The position numbers and the translations under genes are program-made. The notes beneath the pieces are model-generated. The model was not told the DNA's origin and made no database searches. It saw only the letters and a list, made by a program, of their open reading frames with translations. Shown one piece after another: positions 1 through 5,609 of a DNA stretch of 5,609 bases. Position 1 is the stretch's first letter. Each line of letters opens with the position of its first letter. Origin of the DNA: Paenibacillus sp. (GTDB taxonomy: Bacteria > Bacillota > Bacilli > Paenibacillales > Paenibacillaceae); NCBI GenBank assembly GCA_029256665.1, contig JAQSXN010000301.1, positions 1 through 5,609 of the forward strand, read 5' to 3'.

Positions 1-57
1 AAATACGTGCGTTTTACCGAGGAGTGGGTAAAGGATAACGGAAGGACGCCCGTATAA
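1..57 (+). CDS. Possible C-terminal tail of an upstream gene (partial)
   Basis: Frame 1 is open from the first base to a TAA at 55-57 and encodes 18 residues ending KDNGRTPV. The stretch is rich in charged and aromatic residues (KYVRFTEEW at its start), which looks like a real protein end, and the other two forward frames close earlier (by position 36). It is too short to assign a family. No convincing terminator follows it. It could equally be an open frame by chance, so this is a weak call. Confidence 0.35.
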   Translation, partial: KYVRFTEEWVKDNGRTPV

Positions 58-108
58 CGATCGGTTATGAAAATTTAGAGCGGAATAGACATTTTTTGCA
101 ATCGCTTT

Positions 109-120
109 AATTGTACAATT
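109..120. repeat. Perfect 12-bp palindrome, candidate operator
   Basis: AATTGTACAATT equals its own reverse complement over all 12 bases. It lies just upstream of the putative -10 element of the AraC-family gene, in the spacer where a repressor or activator could act. A related but imperfect copy centred on TGTACA lies at 154-165 (AAGTGTACATTC, 9 of 12 bases the same), 45 bp downstream. The palindrome is seen directly; an operator role is inference. AT-rich intergenic DNA produces such palindromes by chance fairly often. Confidence 0.4.
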
Positions 121-121
121 T

Positions 122-137
122 TGCTACTATAAAACGG
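122..137 (+). promoter_or_regulatory. Putative promoter of the AraC-family gene (extended -10)
   Basis: TGCTACTAT at 122-130 fits an extended -10 element (TGn followed by a 4-of-6 match to TATAAT), and an overlapping TATAAA at 128-133 is a 5-of-6 match. No good -35 hexamer lies 16-18 bp upstream; TTGCAA at 96-101 is too far away. Transcription from here would start near 137 and leave a leader of about 57 nt. The string CTATAAAACGG at 127-137 also resembles the direct repeats in front of the glycosidase gene, so autoregulation is possible. Confidence 0.35.
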
Positions 138-182
138 TAATGAAGTGTTTACAAAGTGTACATTCACAAACACACTCGGACC

Positions 183-190
183 GGGGTGAT
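183..190 (+). promoter_or_regulatory. Ribosome binding site that sets the AraC-family start
   Basis: GGGGTGAT lies three bases before the ATG at 194. The in-frame ATG at 140 has only AT-rich sequence before it and no Shine-Dalgarno match, and it sits on top of the putative promoter. The start at 194 is therefore preferred. Confidence 0.65.
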
Positions 191-193
191 CGT

Positions 194-1075
194 ATGAATT
201 GGCGAGTCATCGAATTGAGCGGGGATATTTTTTTTCATCCTGATTTTGATATATTCATCAATCGCGAAGTCGAAGCGTTTTGTCTATCGCAGCATACCCA
301 TGATTTTATAGAAATCAGCTATGTGGAGGAAGGCAGCGGGTATCACTATGTCGAGGATCAGATGATTCCGATCAAACGCGGCGATTTGTTCGTCATACCG
401 ATCGGCACGTCGCATGTGTTCCGCCCTTCTTCCCAGGACAATCAGCTTGTCATATACAACTGTATCTTCCGGACTAGCCTGCTGGAGCAATTGAAGTCCG
501 TCATCTGCGAATCGACCAAGCTGCACAGTCTGTTGTACGGCTCGTCGCCGTCGGCCAAGTGGCTTCAGTACCAGGACAAGTTCGACAAATTTTTGTCCAT
601 CATGCACGGGATGTTCAGAGAATATTTGAAGAAGGGACCTCGTTACGAATTTCTGATGATGGGGCAGCTCATCCAGGTGCTGGCCATGCTGCAGCGATAT
701 GAGAGCGATGGAAGCATGGTGTCGACGCCGACGAACAATATGGATGACGCCATTCAGTACATTAACGACCACTTTGCCACGAACCTCACGGTTCAGCAAG
801 TAGCGGAGCGGTCGTTCATGAGCCCAAGCCACTTTCAACGATTGTTCAAGAAAACGACAGGCGTCACGTTCATGCAATATTTGCAAAATATACGGATTCA
901 GCGCTGCTGCGAGCTGCTGAAATCGACCGAAATATCGATTCAGGAGGCCGCCAATCAGGTTGGCTATCAGGATATGAAGTTTTTCCATTCGCTGTTCCGC
1001 AAGAAGACCGGCGTTACGCCGAGAGAGTACCGGAGAAGCACGCCGGATATGGAATTTAGAATGGCCTCCATGTAA
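194..1075 (+). CDS. AraC-family transcriptional regulator with cupin sensor domain
   Basis: This 293-residue protein is a one-component, DNA-binding regulator, probably of the sugar-use genes that follow. Residues about 25-95 look like an AraC-type cupin: HTHDFIEISYVEEGSGYHYV begins at 34, then KRGDLFVIPIGTSHVF at 61-76, with H34, H36 and H74 placed like typical cupin histidines. Residues about 185-283 form the double helix-turn-helix domain. The first unit contains LTVQQVAERSFMSPSHFQRL (198-217). The second is ISIQEAANQVGYQDMKFF (247-264), followed by the family hallmark KKTGVTPREYR (270-280). There are no membrane segments, so it is not the large two-domain membrane AraC type also common in Paenibacillus. 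An upstream ATG at 140 would add 18 residues but lacks a ribosome binding site. A strong terminator follows, so the gene is probably transcribed alone. The ligand is unknown; an activator role for the next operon is inferred from position and from the weak -35 there. Confidence 0.93.
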   Translation: MNWRVIELSGDIFFHPDFDIFINREVEAFCLSQHTHDFIEISYVEEGSGYHYVEDQMIPIKRGDLFVIPIGTSHVFRPSSQDNQLVIYNCIFRTSLLEQLKSVICESTKLHSLLYGSSPSAKWLQYQDKFDKFLSIMHGMFREYLKKGPRYEFLMMGQLIQVLAMLQRYESDGSMVSTPTNNMDDAIQYINDHFATNLTVQQVAERSFMSPSHFQRLFKKTTGVTFMQYLQNIRIQRCCELLKSTEISIQEAANQVGYQDMKFFHSLFRKKTGVTPREYRRSTPDMEFRMASM

Positions 1076-1081
1076 GAATGG

Positions 1082-1115
1082 AAGCGCATTCCCTAACGGG
1101 ACTGCGCTTTTTTTT
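1082..1115 (+). terminator. Rho-independent terminator after the AraC-family gene
   Basis: AAGCGCA (1082-1088) pairs with TGCGCTT (1103-1109). After a single mismatch the stem continues as TCCC with GGGA around a TAAC loop. Eight T residues at 1108-1115 follow. The structure starts six bases after the stop codon and has a T tract only on the + strand, so it ends the regulator transcript and separates it from the operon downstream. Confidence 0.93.
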
Positions 1116-1222
1116 GCGCCATGCTGCAGCTCCGAAACAGCAGGATTCGAGCGCTTCTGAACCGCGAATGGGTCAATCCGATTTCCGGAATGTCGAACAA
1201 CCGCATGCCCGGATTGCATCCC

Positions 1223-1257
1223 CCTATAGAAACGGCCTGAATCGCCTATAAAAGGGG
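1223..1257 (+). promoter_or_regulatory. Pair of 13-bp direct repeats, candidate AraC-type operator
   Basis: CCTATAGAAACGG (1223-1235) and CCTATAAAAGGGG (1245-1257) match at 10 of 13 positions, and their starts are 22 bp apart, about two turns of DNA. The second copy covers the position where a -35 box should be (about 1248-1253) for the TATAAT at 1271. AraC-family proteins are known to bind directly repeated half-sites about 21 bp apart, with the inner one overlapping or next to -35. The repeats and spacing are seen; binding by the regulator encoded at 194-1075 is inferred. Confidence 0.5.
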
Positions 1258-1270
1258 GAGATTGGCATTG

Positions 1271-1276
1271 TATAAT
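1271..1276 (+). promoter_or_regulatory. Putative -10 box of the glycosidase/transport operon
   Basis: TATAAT is a perfect match to the sigma-A -10 consensus. The sequence 17 bp upstream (ATAAAA at 1248-1253) is a poor -35 box, which suggests a need for an activator. Transcription would start near 1283, giving a leader of about 57 nt before the GTG at 1340. The promoter lies inside any longer reading of the glycosidase from the TTG at 1262, which argues for the later start. Confidence 0.5.
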
Positions 1277-1322
1277 GAGAAAAATTCGCTTCCGGCAGGC
1301 CCGTTTGCGGGTTTGGCCATGC

Positions 1323-1330
1323 GGAAGGAG
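1323..1330 (+). promoter_or_regulatory. Ribosome binding site that sets the glycosidase start
   Basis: GGAAGGAG is a strong Shine-Dalgarno sequence with nine bases before the GTG at 1340. Neither the in-frame TTG at 1262 nor the ATG at 1319 has comparable spacing to a purine-rich site; for the ATG at 1319 the site would lie inside the gene. Confidence 0.7.
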
Positions 1331-1339
1331 AGACAAGTC

Positions 1340-2812
1340 GTGATTACTAAGCAGGCAGTAGGAAGATGGGCTGTGTTTGAAACCGCTATCAATATTGATA
1401 ATACGTTTGAAAACCCGTTCAGCGGCGTCCAACTGGAAGCTGTATTCCGGAGCGGCGAGCGGTCGGTTAAGGTTAATGGATTTTACGACGGGGACGGCGT
1501 CTACAAAATCAGATTTATGCCGGATACTGTCGGACCTTGGACATTCTCGACAAGCAGCAACGTTCCGGCGCTGGATGCCTTAACCGGCGAGTTCGAATGC
1601 ACGGACGCCGGAGCCGGCAATCACGGGCCCGTCCGCGTCGCATCGCGGGATTCATTCGAATATGCGGACGGATCGCCCTACATTCCGTTCGGAACGACCT
1701 GCTACGCATGGATACACCAGAGCGAGGCGCTGCAGGAGGAGACGCTCGAAGCGCTGCGGAACTCTCCCTTCAATAAAATACGCATGTGCGTCTTTCCCAA
1801 GAGGTATACCTTCAACGTCACCGAACCGGCGCTCTTTGCTTTTCCGGGCTCGAAGGAAGACGGTTTCGACCTTGAACGGTTCGAGCCGCGGTTCTTCCAA
1901 GGGCTGGAACGGCGAATCGAGCAATTGGCGGAGCTTGGCATTGAAGCGGATGTCATCTTGTTTCACCCTTACGACAAGGGACATTGGGGCTTCGATAGGA
2001 TGAGCCCGGATCGGGATGAATTTTATTTGCGATATGTCATCGCGCGTCTGTCCGCTTATCGCAACGTATGGTGGTCGCTGGCCAACGAGTACGATTTTAT
2101 GCGCGAGAAGCGGAAAGAAGACTGGGACGGGTTATTCCAAATCGTGCAGGAATCCGATCCTTACGGGCATCTCCGTTCGATCCACAACGGAACGAAGATG
2201 TACGATCCAACGTCGCTCGATCTATACGACCACTCGAAGCCATGGGTCGATCACGTCAGTCTGCAGCATTGGGATCTTACCGCTGTAGATTCCATCCGCC
2301 GCGAATACGGCAAGCCGGTCGTCGTGGACGAGTGCTGCTACGAAGGCGATATCCCTCGCCGGTGGGGCAACATTACGGGTGAAGAAATGACGCACCGGTT
2401 CTGGGAAGGAACCATTCGCGGCGCTTACGTCGGTCACGGCGAGACCTACATGCATCCAGAAGACATCATCTGGTGGTCGCATGGAGGAGAGCTGCACGGC
2501 ACGAGTCCCGAGCGGATCGGATTTCTACGGAAGGTGCTTGAGGAAGCGCCGCGGCTGTCGACCGTTATCGACACGATCAAGGACGTGCCGGCGCTAGGCA
2601 TTCAGGACGACTATTACTTGTTGTACTTCGGCATTCACCGGCCGATCGTTCGTCCTATCCAGCTTCCGGAGGACGCCGCGTATACCGCGGAAGTTATCGA
2701 CACTTGGAACATGACAATCGAGCCGATCGAAGGGACCTTCTCCGGCGATTGCGCGATCAGCCTGCCGGGCAGGCCATATCTGGCGCTGCGAATTCGGCGG
2801 AGCATGCAATAA
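1340..2812 (+). CDS. Cytoplasmic glycoside hydrolase, DUF5060/DUF4038 type
   Basis: This 490-residue enzyme probably hydrolyses glycosidic bonds of an imported oligosaccharide. Residues about 4-100 fit the DUF5060 beta domain (VGRWAVFETAI near the start; GVYKIRFMPDTVGPWTF at 53-69). Residues about 102-405 fit a DUF4038-like (beta/alpha)8 barrel, opening with DGSPYIPFGTTCYAW (110-124). WWSLANEYD (244-252) places N249-E250 as the likely acid/base. KPVVVDECCYEGD (325-337) places E331 as the likely nucleophile; together they give the strand-4 and strand-7 glutamates of clan GH-A. GHGETYMHPEDIIWWSHGG (365-383) also looks conserved. Residues about 420-490 form a small beta domain resembling DUF5605. 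There is no signal peptide, so it acts inside the cell. The GTG start is chosen for its ribosome binding site and because the N-terminal domain begins right after it. DUF4038 includes GH140 apiosidases, but specificity cannot be read here. It is the first gene of the presumed operon, 49 nt before the ATPase gene. Confidence 0.87.
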   Translation: MITKQAVGRWAVFETAINIDNTFENPFSGVQLEAVFRSGERSVKVNGFYDGDGVYKIRFMPDTVGPWTFSTSSNVPALDALTGEFECTDAGAGNHGPVRVASRDSFEYADGSPYIPFGTTCYAWIHQSEALQEETLEALRNSPFNKIRMCVFPKRYTFNVTEPALFAFPGSKEDGFDLERFEPRFFQGLERRIEQLAELGIEADVILFHPYDKGHWGFDRMSPDRDEFYLRYVIARLSAYRNVWWSLANEYDFMREKRKEDWDGLFQIVQESDPYGHLRSIHNGTKMYDPTSLDLYDHSKPWVDHVSLQHWDLTAVDSIRREYGKPVVVDECCYEGDIPRRWGNITGEEMTHRFWEGTIRGAYVGHGETYMHPEDIIWWSHGGELHGTSPERIGFLRKVLEEAPRLSTVIDTIKDVPALGIQDDYYLLYFGIHRPIVRPIQLPEDAAYTAEVIDTWNMTIEPIEGTFSGDCAISLPGRPYLALRIRRSMQ

Positions 2813-2849
2813 AGGTTGAACATTGCTAAGACAGCATACCTAATTGTTC

Positions 2850-2856
2850 GGAGGTG
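2850..2856 (+). promoter_or_regulatory. Ribosome binding site that sets the ATPase start
   Basis: GGAGGTG is a near-perfect Shine-Dalgarno sequence five bases before the ATG at 2862. The in-frame TTG at 2844 lies upstream of this site and is not a credible start. Confidence 0.8.
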
Positions 2857-2861
2857 CCGCC

Positions 2862-3986
<1,125 letters not shown>

Positions 3987-3996
3987 TGGATGCAAA

Positions 3997-4003
3997 GGGG
4001 GAG
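3997..4003 (+). promoter_or_regulatory. Ribosome binding site that sets the secreted protein start
   Basis: GGGGGAG lies six bases before the ATG at 4010. An overlapping ATG at 4006 (ATGAATG) is only two bases from it and opens a short frame that stops at 4236, whereas the 4010 frame stays open for over 530 codons and begins with a signal peptide. Confidence 0.7.
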
Positions 4004-4009
4004 AGATGA

Positions 4010-5609
4010 ATGTTAAGGGCGCTTACGAGATGGCGTGCAATAATCGTGCCGGCGTTGGTATTCGCGATGCTGTTGTCGACTGCAGTCGGAGCAGCGGGGA
4101 ACGCCGGGGCAACGCAGTCGACGAATTCCGCGGAGGAAGCGTCAGCCGCGCAAGCGGAGGAGCCGCAGGAGGAATCGCAAGAGGAATCGCGGACGGCAGC
4201 AGCGAACGAGACGGGCGAGCCCTACTTTCTGGATAAGCTGGCGGAATGGAAGAAAGCGGGAGCGCCTTCCGAACACGACGGCAAGGTCAGCTTGTCCGGT
4301 GCAAGCTTCGCGCGTACATCGGAAGGCGCCAGCGTTCAAGCCGGCACCGTGGACGGCCGGGCGGAGGCGCTCGATTGGCGCCTTACGAACGAGGAATGGG
4401 TGGAATACGATCTATCCATCGAGCGAGCCGGGCTGTACCAGATCGATATGACGTACCGTCCCGTGACGGACGGCAACCGCAGAAGGCCGATCCTGCTGAA
4501 TGTCTCGGTCGACGGAAACAATGAGTTTCTTGAAGCGAGATCCATCACGCTGGACCGCCGCTGGAAGGATCCTTTCCCGGCCGCGCTCGACTCGAACGGC
4601 GACCAGATCCGTCCGATGGCCGAGGATATCAGCGGCTGGATCACGACATCGCTCCGGGATTCGGGAGGGGCTTACGTCGAACCGCTGCAGTGGTACTTGA
4701 CGCCCGGGAAGCATACGCTCCGCTTCACCAGCAACGAGCCGTTCGCGCTCGGTTCCATCGAGCTGTCGGAACCGGAACAGGTGCCGGACTACGAGACGGC
4801 CATGCAGGAGAATGCCGGCGAAAGCGAAGCCGGCACGAGCGGGGAGCCGATCGTGATCGAAGCCGAGCAAGGCGATTGGAAAAGCGTCTCCTCGATCTCG
4901 CTTCGCTATGACAACGAGATCAACAGCACGCCGTATAAACGCGGGAAAATCACGTACAACACGATCGACGGCTCGCGCTGGTCAACCGGAAACGGCGAGA
5001 TCAGCTGGACCTTCGACGTTCCCGAAAGCGGATATTACAAAATCGGAATGCGAACCAAACAAAATTACTCCTCCAACCGTTCGTCCTTCCGGACGATTAT
5101 GGTCAACGGCAAAGTTCCGTTCGCCGAGATGAAGGCGTACCGGTTCCCGTACGAGTCCGGCTGGCAAGGCGTTCGGCTCGAAGACGAGCAGGAGCAGCCG
5201 TACCTGTTCTATCTGGAACAAGGAAGCAACACGATCTCGATGCGCGCGACCGGGGCTCCCGTCAAGCCGATGATCTCCGAGCTGGAGAAAACCGTAACCG
5301 AGCTGATGGAGCTTGCGACCGATCTGAAAGCGCTGACCGGAGGTTCCAGCGACACGAACAGAACCTGGAAGATCAATACCGAGCTGCCCGGTTTTACGGA
5401 CAAGCTCGGTACAATCGCGGACACGCTGGAGGCCGTTCAGAAGAAGCTGATCGAGGTCAACGGCAAGAAGGATGCCGTCACGCAAGGATTGTTCACGACG
5501 ATCAAGGATATCCGTTCCATGCTGGCGGATCCGAACCAGATTCCGTACAAAACCGACCGTTTCGTCACGATGCAGGGCAAGGTCGCGGAGATGCTGCAGC
5601 AGCTGAAGA
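4010..5609 (+). CDS. Large modular secreted carbohydrate-binding protein, probable ABC solute-binding protein (3' end missing)
   Basis: The frame is open from ATG 4010 to the window edge (533 codons, no stop). Residues 1-28 or 1-34 are a Sec signal peptide: LRALTRWR, then a hydrophobic core IIVPALVFAMLLSTAV, with cleavage likely after VGA (28) or AGA (34). No lipobox cysteine is present, and the 533 visible residues contain no cysteine at all. Residues 35-70 are an acidic Glu/Ser/Ala linker. Residues about 71-255 and 280-415 look like two beta-sandwich modules of the CBM6/CBM35 kind: WVEYDLSIERAGLYQIDMTY at 130-149, IVIEAEQGDW at 281-290, FDVPESGYYKIGMRTK at 335-350, and YLEQGSNTISMRA at 401-413. 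Residues about 416-533 are helical and coiled-coil-like (ISELEKTVTELMELATDLK). This matches, from memory, the N-terminal half of roughly 950-residue Paenibacillus extracellular solute-binding proteins. The place right after a sugar-ABC ATPase gene supports that. The binding domain itself is beyond the window, so it could instead be another secreted carbohydrate-binding protein. Confidence 0.8.
   Translation, partial: MLRALTRWRAIIVPALVFAMLLSTAVGAAGNAGATQSTNSAEEASAAQAEEPQEESQEESRTAAANETGEPYFLDKLAEWKKAGAPSEHDGKVSLSGASFARTSEGASVQAGTVDGRAEALDWRLTNEEWVEYDLSIERAGLYQIDMTYRPVTDGNRRRPILLNVSVDGNNEFLEARSITLDRRWKDPFPAALDSNGDQIRPMAEDISGWITTSLRDSGGAYVEPLQWYLTPGKHTLRFTSNEPFALGSIELSEPEQVPDYETAMQENAGESEAGTSGEPIVIEAEQGDWKSVSSISLRYDNEINSTPYKRGKITYNTIDGSRWSTGNGEISWTFDVPESGYYKIGMRTKQNYSSNRSSFRTIMVNGKVPFAEMKAYRFPYESGWQGVRLEDEQEQPYLFYLEQGSNTISMRATGAPVKPMISELEKTVTELMELATDLKALTGGSSDTNRTWKINTELPGFTDKLGTIADTLEAVQKKLIEVNGKKDAVTQGLFTTIKDIRSMLADPNQIPYKTDRFVTMQGKVAEMLQQLK
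4166..4189 (+). repeat. Short tandem repeat in the acidic linker
   Basis: CAGGAGGAATCG is followed at once by CAAGAGGAATCG, two 12-bp units matching at 11 of 12 bases and encoding QEES twice (residues 53-60 of the secreted protein). It lies in the low-complexity linker between the signal peptide and the first beta module, where length changes should be tolerated. Confidence 0.7.

Noticed and set aside
54..68. Hairpin ATAAC-GATCG-GTTAT just after the possible upstream stop codon
   Set aside because: The stem is only five pairs, mostly A-T, with no T tract after it, so it is not a credible terminator.
145..173. Inverted repeat GTGTTT/AAACAC in the regulator leader
   Set aside because: The arms are six bases with a 17-base gap and do not extend, so it is close to chance level.
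1300..1314. Small hairpin CCCG-TTTG-CGGG followed by TTT in the operon leader, as an attenuator
   Set aside because: A four-pair stem and three T residues are too weak, and no leader peptide or alternative fold could be found.
284..1432. Long minus-strand open frame (382 codons) across the AraC-family gene
   Set aside because: It lies antisense to a clear regulator gene, crosses that gene's terminator and the next promoter, and its product shows no recognisable domain. It is a by-product of codon use on the other strand.
2824..2836. Hairpin TGCT-AAGAC-AGCA between the glycosidase and ATPase genes
   Set aside because: A four-pair stem without a T tract does not end transcription; co-transcription of the two genes remains the simpler reading.
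2816..2844. Possible internal promoter before the ATPase gene (TTGAAC, 17 bp, CCTAAT)
   Set aside because: Both boxes match only 4 of 6 bases, and a start near 2851 would fall in the ribosome binding site at 2850-2856, leaving no usable leader.
4006..4236. 76-codon frame starting at the ATG overlapping the secreted protein start
   Set aside because: Its ATG is only two bases from the ribosome binding site, its product is low-complexity Gly/Arg/Ser sequence, and the 4010 frame encodes a signal peptide and continues for over 530 codons.
4412..5485. Minus-strand open frames (4412-4870 and 4982-5485)
   Set aside because: Both are antisense to the long secreted protein frame, are rich in Arg and Leu, and match no motif known to me.

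Overview
The window reads like a carbohydrate-uptake and breakdown locus from a Gram-positive Bacillota, most probably the Paenibacillaceae (Paenibacillus or Cohnella). This rests on strong AGGAGG-type ribosome binding sites, moderately GC-rich genes with AT-rich intergenic regions, and the gene families present: a one-component AraC regulator, a DUF5060/DUF4038 glycosidase, an MsmX/UgpC-type ATPase and a very large modular secreted protein. The genus is an inference from recalled family resemblance; no database search was possible.

Layout, all on the + strand. Positions 1-57 may be the last 18 codons of an upstream gene. Positions 58-193 hold a putative promoter for an AraC-family regulator (194-1075), which ends in a clear rho-independent terminator (1082-1115). 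Positions 1116-1339 are non-coding. They carry a pair of 13-bp direct repeats 22 bp apart, then a perfect TATAAT box with no recognisable -35 box, which is the layout expected of an AraC-activated promoter. Next come a cytoplasmic clan GH-A-like glycoside hydrolase (1340-2812, GTG start), a sugar-ABC-transporter ATPase (2862-3986) and a secreted protein that runs off the window (4010 to beyond 5609). The gaps between these three genes are 49 and 23 nt and contain no terminator, so they probably form one operon.

Working model (inference): the AraC regulator senses a glycan-derived ligand through its cupin domain and switches on the operon. The large secreted protein carries two carbohydrate-binding-like beta domains and a helical spacer. 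It probably continues into a solute-binding domain that captures an oligosaccharide at the cell surface. Permeases expected just downstream would import it with energy from the ATPase, and the signal-less glycosidase would cleave it in the cytoplasm. The substrate cannot be read from this sequence. The most distinctive points are the modular, cysteine-free secreted protein, the glycosidase of unassigned specificity, and the putative regulator half-sites, a possible third copy of which overlaps the regulator's own -10 region.
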